Source: Nostoc calcicola FACHB-3891 (lineage in GTDB: Bacteria; Cyanobacteriota; Cyanobacteriia; Cyanobacteriales; Nostocaceae). From it: a DNA stretch of 64,000 nt. The stretch spans positions 239,159 to 303,158 of the forward strand of contig NZ_JACJRQ010000005.1 in the NCBI RefSeq assembly GCF_014697355.1. Direction: 5' to 3'. The notes beneath the pieces were generated by a model. That model was given only the letters and a program-made list of their open reading frames with translations. It was not told where the DNA came from and made no database searches. The translations under genes were made by a program, and so were the position numbers. Below are positions 42,239-51,715 of this stretch, piece by piece (within the stretch, counting starts at the first letter, position 1; each line of letters opens with the position of its first letter).

Positions 42239-43123
42239 ATGTTGGCTCAATTCCAGAGCTTGTATCCCAACGGCAGTCTGATTTCTGAATTAGTCCAAAT
42301 TTTTCAAGGAAAATATATTGTCCGGGCAAGCGTACAAATTGAAGGTGTAACCCGTGCTACGGGTATGGCAGCAGCAGAAACAATAGAAGCAGCAGAAGAC
42401 GAAGCCAGAACTAGGGCGTTGATGGTTTTGGGAATCACTCATGCGCCACAGCAATCAATTTCTCAGGCACAGCTAAATCCTTCCTCCAACACCAAATCAG
42501 GATTGAATGAGTCTACTTATTCACCTACAAAAAAAGAGGATTTTGTGGCTGGTCAGTGGTCAACTGTCACCGACAGAGAAATATCCATACCGTCCTCCAG
42601 ACAACGGAACATCAAACTAGAACCAGTAACAACTGAAAATTTAGACGCGCCAGCGGCTACCAGCAGAATAGAATCGACAACTGACACACCAAGCACAACC
42701 GATACCTACAGCCAAGATTTAGGTCAACAGTTTGCTTTGACTGCTAACCGACAGCTAGAATTTGATCCTCCAGTGGAAAACTCAGAAACGATCTATGGTA
42801 ATCAGATAGAAAATCAAAGCTTTCCAGGAATTTCTGCCAGTAATGTCACACCATTTACACCTCGGAACTATAATCCCCAAGAAGATGCAGTCCCGCAAAT
42901 AAGTACAGGCAAGAGAAAGAAAAAAGCTGAACCCGTAGATTTATCTGATGTAATTGCCAAAACAGATGTCGAACTTCAGCGTTTAGGCTGGACACCAGAA
43001 CAGGGACGAGAGCATCTGATTCAAACCTACGGCAAGCGGGGGCGTACTTTGCTGACTGAAGAAGAATTGCACGGATTTCTTAAATACCTTCAATCTCAGC
43101 CAGACCCATTAGCAGGATTTTGA
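42239..43123 (+). CDS. Conserved cyanobacterial protein, possible RNA/DNA-binding N-domain
   Basis: 294 residues from ATG 42239. The N-terminal 65 residues (IVRASVQIEGVTRATGMAAA, then ETIEAAEDEARTRALMVLGI) have the beta-beta-alpha look of dsRBD/Rad52-type folds. Residues 70-215 are low-complexity and rich in Ser, Thr and Asn. A conserved C-terminal domain (DVIAKTDVELQRLGWTPEQG, REHLIQTYGKRGRTLLTEEE) resembles a small helical SAP-like or tail domain. The two conserved ends around a variable linker suggest a nucleic-acid adaptor. I know of no established function. Confidence 0.65.
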   Translation: MLAQFQSLYPNGSLISELVQIFQGKYIVRASVQIEGVTRATGMAAAETIEAAEDEARTRALMVLGITHAPQQSISQAQLNPSSNTKSGLNESTYSPTKKEDFVAGQWSTVTDREISIPSSRQRNIKLEPVTTENLDAPAATSRIESTTDTPSTTDTYSQDLGQQFALTANRQLEFDPPVENSETIYGNQIENQSFPGISASNVTPFTPRNYNPQEDAVPQISTGKRKKKAEPVDLSDVIAKTDVELQRLGWTPEQGREHLIQTYGKRGRTLLTEEELHGFLKYLQSQPDPLAGF

Positions 43124-43134
43124 TTTCCAACTGG

Positions 43135-43456
43135 TAAGGGACTTCCAAGGAAAAAAATATTCCGTAGTAGGGTAGCACAGCTGTCAGTGGTGTCAACTTA
43201 ACGTAAAACCGATGTCCCGCAAGGAACTGAAGTTCCTTGCTAATAGCGAAAGTCATCTGAAAGATGACTAAAATATCTCCATAAATCTTTAGTCTACTTC
43301 AGTAGACTTTAGCTATGAGCCAAGAAATTTATTTCTTGGCGGGTGACAAAGCCAACAGATAAGCCATTTATAGCTTAAGTTGACACCAATGCACAGCTGT
43401 GCGCCCCTACTGATGTGCAAATAATTTGGGATAATTTATTTTCTGGAAGTCCCTAA
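43135..43456. repeat. Inverted-repeat element, copy 2, with nested palindrome
   Basis: Ends TAAGGGACTTCCAA and TTCTGGAAGTCCCTAA match the element at 4147-4273, and TAA borders each side. Inside, CACAGCTGT...GGTGTCAACTTAA (43178-43202) is mirrored by TTAAGTTGACACC...CACAGCTGTG (about 43376-43402). Several short hairpins with CTAATAGCGAAAGTC lie between, so one repeat seems inserted into another. Confidence 0.65.
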
Positions 43457-43629
43457 ATCAAGTTTTGAACTTCTAAATCAAGTTTTGGACTTCTAAATCA
43501 AGTTTTGGACTTCTAAATCAGGTTTTGAACTTCTAAATCAGGTTTTGGACTTCTAAATCAAGTTTTGGACTTCTAAATCAAGTTTTGAACTTCTACATCA
43601 AGTTTTGGACTTGTAAATCAGGTTTTGAA
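43451..43629. repeat. Tandem array of a 20-bp unit (8 full copies)
   Basis: The unit (A/G)GTTTTG(A/G)ACTTCTAAATCA repeats eight times from 43461 to 43620 with partial units on both sides. Variation is almost limited to the two purine positions, which implies recent expansion. There are no spacers, so this is not a CRISPR array. It lies between the mobile repeat and the clpP terminator. Confidence 0.95.
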
Positions 43630-43631
43630 AT

Positions 43632-43671
43632 AAAATAACCCCTCTTCAGTTATGAAGAGGGGTTATTTTTT
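43632..43671 (-). terminator. Bidirectional rho-independent terminator of clpP
   Basis: AAAATAACCCCTCTTC and GAAGAGGGGTTATTTTTT flank a short loop, with A and T tracts on both sides. This gives a strong stem-loop in either direction. It lies 50 bp past the clpP stop. Confidence 0.9.
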
Positions 43672-43721
43672 GGGTTTAAGGAAAGTGAAAGTGGTAAATC
43701 ACCATTTACCAATCGTGACTA

Positions 43722-44333
43722 TTAATGAAGAACAGCAACTGCTGGACGACTACCAGCCGCATGGCGGTCAATTACTTGGTCAATCAAGCCATATTCTTTA
43801 GCTTCTTCTGGCGACATAAAAAAGTCACGTTCAGTATCTTCAGCAATGCGCTCAATTGGTTGACTAGTATGTTCAGCTAAATACTCATTTAGCCGCCGCT
43901 TGTGGTAGAGAATTTCCCGCGCCTGAATTTCAATATCAGTCGCCTGTCCTTGAGCGCCGCCTAGAGGTTGGTGAATCATAATCCGAGAATGAGGTAGACT
44001 CATCCGCTTACCCTTAGCACCAGCGCTGAGGAGGAAAGCACCCATACTCGCCGCTAACCCTGTACAAATAGTACAAACATCAGGGCGAATGTGTTTCATG
44101 GTGTCAAAAATACCCATGCCAGCCGTCACCGAACCACCGGGAGAATTGATGTACATATAAATGTCTTTCTCCGAGTCTTCAGCATCCAAATACAGCAGTT
44201 GGGCAACAATCAAGTTAGCGATGTTGTTGTCAACTTGTTGTCCCAAAAAGATGATGCGCTCACGCAACAGCCGTGAGTAGATGTCAAAGGCGCGTTCACC
44301 TCGACCCGATTGTTCAATAACGATAGGAATCAT
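43722..44333 (-). CDS. clpP: ATP-dependent Clp protease proteolytic subunit
   Basis: 203 residues from ATG 44333. The catalytic triad is Ser 96 (GLAASMGAF), His 121 (RIMIHQP) and Asp 170 ([14 protein letters not shown]). The handle region [17 protein letters not shown] is standard. It forms tetradecameric chambers with a Clp ATPase. Nostoc genomes carry several clpP genes; which paralogue this is cannot be told here. No clpX follows. Confidence 0.96.
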   Translation of the reverse strand: MIPIVIEQSGRGERAFDIYSRLLRERIIFLGQQVDNNIANLIVAQLLYLDAEDSEKDIYMYINSPGGSVTAGMGIFDTMKHIRPDVCTICTGLAASMGAFLLSAGAKGKRMSLPHSRIMIHQPLGGAQGQATDIEIQAREILYHKRRLNEYLAEHTSQPIERIAEDTERDFFMSPEEAKEYGLIDQVIDRHAAGSRPAVAVLH

Positions 44334-45187
44334 GGAAGCGTGTTTGTGGCTATATTAAATACATTTTATCGATGAGAACGGGAAACTGGGGTTTATCTCT
44401 GTTGTTCTCTGGCAGATAAGAAATAGAATTCTAACCCTTTTAATCGCTAGTTGCACTCAGGGCACTTTTTAACAGCAAAAGGTGTCTAAGAAGATATGCC
44501 CGTTTAGGGAAGAACAATCAAAAAATTCCGAGTGTTGCCAAGGTCATATCTCAACGTTTGCTGTATGACTTTGACGATGTGGTGATTAGACTGATAACCG
44601 AAATTCGACTTGCTTGGGGAATTCTGTTAAATGAAAGTAATATTTTAAACATTTTTTCAGAATTACCCTGGGGAATTGTCAAATTATTTTTGTTAGATTC
44701 GGTAAATCGATAGTACGAGGTGTATTTAGAATAACCAGTCCGAATTTTAATGCTATCCATCTAGAGAGAGACGTGCCATGCGGGAAAAACTTGTACAAGC
44801 CGCCATCATCACCTTCTTGCTCCACCTGATAGCAGGACTTAGCCCAAATACTATAGCTCAGACAAAAACAGCATCGCCAGCGCCCCAAACGCCAACAAAT
44901 ATCATCGTCAGTTTGCTATTGCGTACTTTTCAGTAAAAATATTTTACAAATTGGACAGGTGTAGGCGATCTTCAAGCTGCCGCCACGCTTGGGTTACCCT
45001 CAGGGCGTCTACGTTCCTCAGCCCAACCTACATCAGTTCTAGTTTTTAACCTTAACTGAACTGTATTTTTTCCTACCCAAAGGATAATCTTTTTGTAGGG
45101 TTTCTTTGTTGTGTAAATAGCAATCTAGACTAACACTCCTGGCAACAGGGTAGACTGAGCAAAGAAGGCAACTATTTGCATTTGATC
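44334..45187. other. 0.85 kb spacer with one possible short exported-protein gene
   Basis: Mostly non-coding. The clpP promoter lies at the left. A 52-codon frame (44778-44936) is listed separately. A GCGTCTACG-type dispersed repeat lies near 45005. Two overlapping minus-strand frames of 69 codons show no domain or RBS and are taken as chance. Confidence 0.5.
44778..44936 (+). CDS. Possible 52-residue exported peptide
   Basis: ATG 44778 to TAA 44936: a Lys/Arg-containing start (MREKLVQ), a hydrophobic segment AAIITFLLHLIAGL, a likely cleavage near TIAQ, then a Thr/Ala/Pro-rich stretch. GAGAGAGAC upstream could act as a weak RBS. No family recognised; the signal-like N-terminus is the only support. 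Confidence 0.35.
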   Translation: MREKLVQAAIITFLLHLIAGLSPNTIAQTKTASPAPQTPTNIIVSLLLRTFQ

Positions 45188-47245
45188 ATGACTAATCGCC
45201 TTGCTGAAGCTAAGAGCCTGTACCTCCGGAAACACGCCGAAAACCCCATTGACTGGTGGCCTTGGTGTGACGAAGCACTTGCAACTGCAAGGGTGCAAGA
45301 TAAACCGATTTTTCTCTCCATTGGTTACTCTAGTTGCCACTGGTGTACTGTGATGGAAGGCGAAGCTTTTTCCGATCTAGCGATCGCCGATTACATGAAT
45401 GGTAACTTTCTTCCCATTAAAGTAGACCGAGAAGAAAGACCCGACCTCGATAGCATCTATATGCAAGCCTTGCAGATGATGAGCGGTCAAGGCGGTTGGC
45501 CTTTAAATGTCTTTCTTTCCCCTGAGGATTTAGTGCCATTTTACGCTGGTACTTATTTTCCTGTAGACCAACGGTATGGTCGTCCTGGCTTTTTACAGGT
45601 GTTGCAAGCACTACGCCGTTATTACGATACAGAAAAACAAGACTTACAGCAACGCAAAGCCTTAATTATTGAGTCGCTGCTTACGTCTGCGGTGTTGCAA
45701 GATGCGACAACAAACGAAATAGAAGACCGTGAATTACTCCGACAAGGTTGGGAAACCAGCACAGGTATAATTACTCCTAATCAAACTGGCAATAGCTTTC
45801 CCATGATTCCCTATGCAGAATTAGCACTGCGGGGAACTCGATTTAATTTTGAATCTCGGTATGATGGCGAGCAAGTTTGTACCCAGCGGGGACTAGATTT
45901 AGCACTAGGAGGAATTTATGACCATGTGGGCGGTGGGTTTCATCGCTATACTGTCGATCCGACTTGGACAGTACCCCACTTTGAAAAGATGCTCTACGAC
46001 AATGGACAAATTGTTGAGTATCTAGCTGGTTTGTGGAGTGCAGGAATACAAGAGCCAGCTTTTGAAAGAGCGATCGCTGGTACTATAGAATGGCTAAAGC
46101 GGGAAATGACCGCACCGGAAGGTTACTTCTATGCCGCTCAAGATGCCGACAGTTTCACTGAATCCACAGCTATCGAACCAGAGGAAGGAGCCTTTTACGT
46201 CTGGAGTTACAGCGAACTACAACAACTGTTAACGCCTGAAGAACTCACGGAATTACAACAACAGTTTACGGTAAGTTCTAACGGTAACTTTGAAGGTAAG
46301 AATGTTTTACAAAGACGCCATGTCGGGCAACTGAATGCAACACTGGAAACAGCACTGAGCAAATTATTTACAGTCCGCTATGGTGTTAGTCCTGAGTCAC
46401 TTGAAACTTTTCCACCTGCTCGCAACAACCAGGAAGCAAAAACCGTTAACTGGCCAGGTCGCATTCCCTCGGTGACAGATACGAAAATGATTGTGGCTTG
46501 GAATAGCTTGATGATTTCTGGTTTAGCTAGAGCTGCGGGGGTGTTGGGACAACCGTTATACTTGGAACTAGCAGCACAAGCAGCGAATTTCATTTTAGAT
46601 AATCAATTTGTTGATGGGCGTTTTCACCGACTCAACTATCAAGGAGAACCAACGGTTTTAGCTCAGTCTGAAGACTACGCCTTTTTTATTAAAGCTCTCC
46701 TGGATTTACAAGCTGCCAACCCTGAGCATCAACAATGGTTAGAAAAAGCGATCGCTATCCAAGATGAATTTAACGAATTTCTTTGGAGTGTAGAATTAGG
46801 TGGTTATTATAACGCATCGAGCAATTTTAGTCAAGATTTAATTGTGCGAGAACGGAGTTATGCCGATAACGCCACAGCATCAGCCAATGGAATTGCGATC
46901 GCTAACCTTGTGCGTCTCGCCCTACTCACTGATAATTTACATTATTTAGATTTAGCAGAACTTGGTTTGAAAGCTTTTAGAAGTGTGATGCATCGCGCTC
47001 CCCAAGCTTGTCCCAGCTTGTTTACAGCTTTGGATTGGTATCGTAATTCTACGTTGATTCGCAGCACAACTGAGCAATTAAATTCTCTTGTTCCCAAGTT
47101 TCTGCCGAGCGCTGTCTTTGCTGTAGTGTCTGATTTACCAGAGGGAAGCGTTGGTTTAGTTTGCCAAGGTTTGAAGTGCCTTGCACCAGCAGAAAGTTCA
47201 GAGGAGTTATTGCAGCAAGTTCAGGAGAGTCAGAATAGAGGGTAA
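45188..47245 (+). CDS. Thioredoxin-domain protein of the YyaL/SSP411 family (DUF255)
   Basis: 685 residues from ATG 45188 (TTG 45176 is an alternative). The N-terminal thioredoxin-like domain starts NRLAEAKSLYLRKHAENPIDWW and has Cys 50 and Cys 53 in SSCHWCTVMEGEAF, where the family more often has CHWCHVM. It continues KVDREERPDLDSIYMQALQ and GGWPLNVFLSPE. The rest is an (alpha/alpha)6 barrel like N-acylglucosamine epimerases (GGIYDHVGGGFHRYTVDPTW, PHFEKMLYDNGQ). Function is unknown in bacteria. A mobA gene follows 99 bp on. Confidence 0.93.
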   Translation: MTNRLAEAKSLYLRKHAENPIDWWPWCDEALATARVQDKPIFLSIGYSSCHWCTVMEGEAFSDLAIADYMNGNFLPIKVDREERPDLDSIYMQALQMMSGQGGWPLNVFLSPEDLVPFYAGTYFPVDQRYGRPGFLQVLQALRRYYDTEKQDLQQRKALIIESLLTSAVLQDATTNEIEDRELLRQGWETSTGIITPNQTGNSFPMIPYAELALRGTRFNFESRYDGEQVCTQRGLDLALGGIYDHVGGGFHRYTVDPTWTVPHFEKMLYDNGQIVEYLAGLWSAGIQEPAFERAIAGTIEWLKREMTAPEGYFYAAQDADSFTESTAIEPEEGAFYVWSYSELQQLLTPEELTELQQQFTVSSNGNFEGKNVLQRRHVGQLNATLETALSKLFTVRYGVSPESLETFPPARNNQEAKTVNWPGRIPSVTDTKMIVAWNSLMISGLARAAGVLGQPLYLELAAQAANFILDNQFVDGRFHRLNYQGEPTVLAQSEDYAFFIKALLDLQAANPEHQQWLEKAIAIQDEFNEFLWSVELGGYYNASSNFSQDLIVRERSYADNATASANGIAIANLVRLALLTDNLHYLDLAELGLKAFRSVMHRAPQACPSLFTALDWYRNSTLIRSTTEQLNSLVPKFLPSAVFAVVSDLPEGSVGLVCQGLKCLAPAESSEELLQQVQESQNRG

Positions 47246-47344
47246 TTTGTAATTCGTAGCGGTTTTTAAACGCAGAGGGACGCTGAGGAAAGCGCAGAGG
47301 TACGCTGAGTTTTTTAAGAGAATTTGCTACGAACTTACAAAATT

Positions 47345-47941
47345 ATGACGAACCGAAGCGAATTAACAGCAATTGTGTTAGCTGGCGGGAAGAGTTCTCG
47401 CATGGGTGAGGATAAAGCCCTGATTCCCATCCAAGGAGTGCCATTGTTGCAGCGGGTTTGTGAAATTGCCAAAGGCTGTGCTGATAGTGTTTATGTCGTA
47501 ACTCCCTGGCCAGAACGCTATCAACACTTGCTTTTACCTGATTGTCAGTTTATCCGAGAAGTACCTATGTTTGGAGAATCTCTAACCCAGGGACCTCTAG
47601 TTGGTTTTGCCCAAGGACTAGCTGAAGTAGAGACAGAATGGGTGCTGTTGCTAGCTTGCGATTTGCCGAGATTGCGGGTTGAGGTGTTGCAAGAATGGGC
47701 AACTAGACTCGATGGCGTGGGAGATAATGCGATCGCAGCTTTAGCTCATCATCCCAAAGGCTGGGAACCTCTGTGTGGTTTCTATCGCCGTCGCTGTTTA
47801 CCAGAACTTTTAGAGTTTATCAATCAAGGGGGGCGATCGTTTCAGCAGTGGTTGCGACAACATCCTGTGGAAGTTTTGCCTTTAGCAGAACCCGAAATGC
47901 TGTTTAACTGTAATACACCAGAGGACTTGGCTTTAAGTTAA
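47345..47941 (+). CDS. mobA: Molybdenum cofactor guanylyltransferase
   Basis: 198 residues from ATG 47345. The nucleotidyltransferase loop LAGGKSSRMGEDKALI is near the N-terminus, then LLACDLPRLRVEVLQEW with the Mg2+-binding Asp, and a C-terminal NCNTPEDL. It attaches GMP to molybdopterin to give the MGD cofactor (needed by nitrate reductase in cyanobacteria of the bis-MGD type). The protein is of normal length. Confidence 0.9.
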   Translation: MTNRSELTAIVLAGGKSSRMGEDKALIPIQGVPLLQRVCEIAKGCADSVYVVTPWPERYQHLLLPDCQFIREVPMFGESLTQGPLVGFAQGLAEVETEWVLLLACDLPRLRVEVLQEWATRLDGVGDNAIAALAHHPKGWEPLCGFYRRRCLPELLEFINQGGRSFQQWLRQHPVEVLPLAEPEMLFNCNTPEDLALS

Positions 47942-48404
47942 TTCCAGCGAAAAATCCAAAATTGAGCAGAAATATAGCAGAATTCAGAATTCAGGACTAA
48001 AAGTGAAGTACAGATCGTTTTGAACCCAATTTTTCGGTAAGGGCACAACATTGTTGTGCCCCTACCTGTGTACTTCATTTACCTGAAAAACGCTATATTT
48101 TTTAACTCATATCTTGCACCAGCCTCATCATCGAAAACAAAAATTACTCAGTAGTTAAGTTTTTCGCAGTCCGAATACCTTAAGCCAGGGACTCAAAGTC
48201 CCTGTCTAATAGCTAAAGTCCTCTATAAGAGGACTGAAAATTAAATTGATTTACTGTAATATAAATGACGTTATTTTTGTGTATTCATGGTTTACGCGTA
48301 AAGGTGCAAGATCTGAATTAAACAATACGAAAATCAGGAACTTCAGTTTGTAGATCGGCTAGGATTATTTTTCTTGATTTTTTATTGTTAATTGCGGATC
48401 TTCT
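47942..48404. repeat. Spacer with several dispersed hairpin repeats
   Basis: No gene. GAATTCAGAATTCAGG (about 47980), GGGCACAACATTGTTGTGCCC (about 48041) and CAGGGACTCAAAGTCCCTGTC...CTAATAGCTAAAGTCC (about 48185-48230), the last related to the hairpins inside the 43.2 kb element. A second stem AGTCCTC/GAGGACT follows at once. Confidence 0.6.
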
Positions 48405-49382
48405 ATGCCTATTTACGGGTCTGATGCGATTAATTTTGACGGCGTGAATGGCGATCGCTATTGGTTTCACGAGCCTTTTTCCTATACTGGAGTAGCCGAT
48501 ATTGATGAACGATTAAGTGGCTTTCCGGTTGCTGTATTTTTGCCAGACAATCGGCCTGCACAGGATACTCCTTTGGTGATTGGTTTGCAAGGAATGAGCG
48601 CACCTTATGGGTGGAACGCTTTTATCGTATCGACGCTGACACAGATGGGCATAGCTGTAGCTTTGTTCGATACACCCTTAGCTGGTGAGCGTAGCTTGGT
48701 GCGTACTTTCACAGCTATGGTGGAAAATGAGATTAAACCTTTAGTTGACAGAGGTATCCCGTTCGATACTGAATTACTATTGTGCTTATTTCGCAGGACT
48801 GCGGCTGATATTGCCAAAGTGCGTGACTTTTGTGGCGATCGCTATGGTTTAACTAATAATAGACTGGCATTATTCGGCGTCAGTATGGGAGTTTTACAAG
48901 CCGCCTATGCCTTTACTGCTGATGGTATTGGCGAACGGCTACTAGGGACAATCGGTCATGCCGATCTCCAGTCTTTTGCCAAAAGTTGGGGCTACTTGGT
49001 TTTGCCAGATTTAGCAGCTTCACCCTTGGGTGGACTAACAGAAGCACTGCTGGAACGAGTACAACCGAATCTGAAACCGGTAGTTAAGCTTTTACAATTA
49101 GCTAAAAATCTGAAATACCCTGATGAGTATGCTCAGGCGTGCAACCCCATGAGTTATATTCAGCGGGTACAACCTCCGCGTCGAGTTCGCTTTTTGCTTG
49201 GTGCAAACGATCCGATTGTTAGTGTTAAAGATGCCCGCGCTTGTGCTGGGCGGTTTTTTGATGGCGATTGTTATGTTGTTCCTGGTATGGGACATGGGAC
49301 GCACAAATGGGGTGGGTTATTTGTAGACCATGTGCGTTATTTTCTGGCGACACAATTGGGCGATTGGCGACTGGGGAAATGA
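48405..49382 (+). CDS. Alpha/beta-hydrolase
   Basis: 325 residues from ATG 48405. The nucleophile elbow GVSMGVLQAAYAF lies near 165-178, and the putative acid and base are in LLGANDPIVSVKDA and VVPGMGHGTHKWG. An unusual N-terminal domain of about 60 residues (FDGVNGDRYWFHEPFSYTG) precedes the hydrolase core. There is no signal peptide. The substrate cannot be predicted; a carboxylester or peptide-type hydrolase is likely. Confidence 0.82.
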   Translation: MPIYGSDAINFDGVNGDRYWFHEPFSYTGVADIDERLSGFPVAVFLPDNRPAQDTPLVIGLQGMSAPYGWNAFIVSTLTQMGIAVALFDTPLAGERSLVRTFTAMVENEIKPLVDRGIPFDTELLLCLFRRTAADIAKVRDFCGDRYGLTNNRLALFGVSMGVLQAAYAFTADGIGERLLGTIGHADLQSFAKSWGYLVLPDLAASPLGGLTEALLERVQPNLKPVVKLLQLAKNLKYPDEYAQACNPMSYIQRVQPPRRVRFLLGANDPIVSVKDARACAGRFFDGDCYVVPGMGHGTHKWGGLFVDHVRYFLATQLGDWRLGK

Positions 49383-49431
49383 GCAGAATTTTTCTTCTGA
49401 ATTCTGAATTCTGACTCCTGAATTCTGTTAT

Positions 49432-50931
49432 TTAGCGATTACGACAGAATTTGCGATCGCTATCATTCTGAGGATATTGCCAAGAATAGGCAAAATGGCT
49501 AACTCCCTTGAGTTGGGGGGCAAATTGGCGGAGTGCTTGCATTTGCACTTCTAGGGGTGGACGATTACTGATAGGTTTTCCCCACTGACCGGCTAAAGCA
49601 GGAACGATCTGCGTACCTGGTTTTGCCATACTCAAAACCCGCTGCACTTGGGATACGATACAACTGACATTACCGCAAGCTCCATAAGACATGGGGTGCC
49701 ACTCCAGTGTGGTGGGAAACCGATCCCAAGGTTGCAAACGGGAATCGTACCCTTGTCCGACAGTCTGGTTACCATCAGGGAAAAACACCACTCCTGTGGG
49801 AACACCTTGCTGCTTTGCTGGGTAACTGGCGATGGTGACAAAATCTAAAATTCCTTGCATGGCGTGGGCAACGGCGAGTTGCCACAACTCCCATTGTAAA
49901 AGCGGTTGTCTATCAGTTGCAGGCTGAATTGATTTTTCAGCTACTGGGGGAATGCGTCCTTGCCAGAGAGGCTCGCCTTCTTGAGGATAAAGTTTATCGA
50001 CTTCTGCTACGTCTCCAGCTGTGACATATCCCTTGCTCAAAAAGCGGCGAATTAAGTCCAGCCCTTTGTAATTCTGTGCCCGTTTAAATAAAGCTTCTTG
50101 AGTTGCGGGACTAAATAACCATAAATCTGAGACCTTAGTGGCGATAGAATCGCTTCCCGCTTGTCGGGGATAGCGCACGTAATCCAGTAGCAAGCCATCT
50201 GGACGACGGCGTAAAATTTCCTGTACTAATTGGTAGTAGTCGCGTTTTGCTTGGATATTGTAGGGGTCGATAAATAGTTGAGAGCCATTATCTACAACAT
50301 ATAAGCTCGTTTGACCTTTGCCATTGCGAGCGATCGCCGCTTCTCTATCTTTTCGCTGGGCATAAGTGTAGCCGAAATTGGTAGTAAACATCCAGGCGTA
50401 GACTTTCAAACCCCGTTGCCGAGCTTTTTGAATCGCTACAGACAGTAAATCGATGTTTTCTGCTCCTGGAGTACGAATCACAGAAGGCCAAACCGTCGGG
50501 TTAGCAGTTGCTGGTAATAATACTTGCCCGTCGTAAAATACTTCTATATAAACTTGGTTATAGCCACCGTTAACAATCCGATCCATAACGCGATCGATTG
50601 TTCCTGGCTGAATATCACAAGGATACAGGCGCAACCAAAGGGCTTGGATTTGTGGCCAAGTCCGAGTACGGCACTCGCGTAATTTCTGCGCTTGTTCTTG
50701 TAATATTTTTTGATATTGAGCCTGGGCATTTTGATTGCCTTTGAGGGCTGACAAACGTAAGTTTTCTTTTTCTTGCGCCGCCCCTGTTGATAACTGACAA
50801 TACTGGGTTACTTGCGCCCTTGCTGGTTGGCTCCCAAAGCTGGAAAGTAACGAGCTACTACTGAAAACAACAGCGAATAGGCGTCGCCAAAATAATGTTG
50901 ATGTTGCAACGTTCAAAGGACGATTAAACAT
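49432..50931 (-). CDS. GHL10-type (DUF187-like) glycosidase family exported protein
   Basis: 499 residues from ATG 50931. A signal peptide with helix LFAVVFSSSSLLSSFGS ends in ARAQ. The TIM-barrel strands show in IQALWLRLYPCDIQPGTIDRVMDRI-type segments, YNQVYIEVFYDGQVLLPA, ARQRGLKVYAWMFTTNFGYT and RRPDGLLLDYVRYP, typical for the glycosyl-hydrolase-like 10 family. It should act on an envelope or extracellular polysaccharide. The catalytic acidic residues are not certain by eye. Confidence 0.85.
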   Translation of the reverse strand: MFNRPLNVATSTLFWRRLFAVVFSSSSLLSSFGSQPARAQVTQYCQLSTGAAQEKENLRLSALKGNQNAQAQYQKILQEQAQKLRECRTRTWPQIQALWLRLYPCDIQPGTIDRVMDRIVNGGYNQVYIEVFYDGQVLLPATANPTVWPSVIRTPGAENIDLLSVAIQKARQRGLKVYAWMFTTNFGYTYAQRKDREAAIARNGKGQTSLYVVDNGSQLFIDPYNIQAKRDYYQLVQEILRRRPDGLLLDYVRYPRQAGSDSIATKVSDLWLFSPATQEALFKRAQNYKGLDLIRRFLSKGYVTAGDVAEVDKLYPQEGEPLWQGRIPPVAEKSIQPATDRQPLLQWELWQLAVAHAMQGILDFVTIASYPAKQQGVPTGVVFFPDGNQTVGQGYDSRLQPWDRFPTTLEWHPMSYGACGNVSCIVSQVQRVLSMAKPGTQIVPALAGQWGKPISNRPPLEVQMQALRQFAPQLKGVSHFAYSWQYPQNDSDRKFCRNR

Positions 50932-51715
50932 ACCGACTAGTAGATGGACACAAAAATCAATTACTCTAACTCAGATAATTAATACGTATTAAATTATACA
51001 ATTGAGCGATCGGGGTTTTAAAACCTACTTTTTCAAGACTTCCAAACATCTATTTCTGTTGCCGTATTTTTTGATCGACACAAAAATACATAAACTTGAG
51101 TATAAAACATATAAAAAGGAGTCAGAATTCAGAATTCAGAATACTCTATCCCTACATGGATAGAGTTTTAAATGAGTGAAAAAAATTTCATACTAGTTTC
51201 GCGCCACTTGCAGGCGTTAGCGTAGCGGGACGAACGCGAGTGCGTCTCCAAGAGTTGTCCGGTTTTAAACCAATATTCATTACCCAGTCGTACAGAATTC
51301 ATACTGAATTTTGACGCTCGGCAAAGCGTCTCCGGCTCGGCTCCTGAGTTCTGAATTCTGTTCAATAAATACAAAGCAAATTTACTCTGGTATTAACTGG
51401 ACTGTGCCTCACCTTAGTTATTAGACTTCTTGCGTAAATATTTTTTGTCGGGCTACGCCCCGCTTCTCTACGAGATGCACTCGCGTTCGCTAACACGCAG
51501 AGAGAGAACGCAAAGAAAGACTTTTGCAAGAGGTCTATTGAAAATCTGTAAAAATCAATGGGGTTTGTAGAATGTTGATTTTTCAACTCGGACTTAGATT
51601 CCAGTTGAGAAGTTAGTCAAGAGCGGAGGCGGAGTGTCTCCGGCTCCACTCAGGATTGAGGAATCGAAACTTTAGACTGCTGACTCTTAATCATGGAATA
51701 GGTAGTAATTAAGAG
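50932..51715. repeat. 0.8 kb repeat cluster before psb27
   Basis: No gene. Dispersed motifs crowd here: CAGAATTCAGAATTCAG (51125), TAGCGTAGCGGGACGAACGCG (51217), AACCAATATTCATTACCCAG (51268), GCGTCTCCGGCTCGGCTCC (51327), and GGGCTACGCCCCGCTTCTC with a long palindrome to 51500. A block at 51120-51362 has the same order of ends as 53458-53640. Several small frames here are translated repeats. Confidence 0.65.

Noticed and set aside
43451..43629. CRISPR array
   Set aside because: Units abut directly with no unique spacers and no cas genes lie nearby.
51168..51586. Two short minus-strand frames before psb27
   Set aside because: Both are translations of dispersed palindromic repeats.
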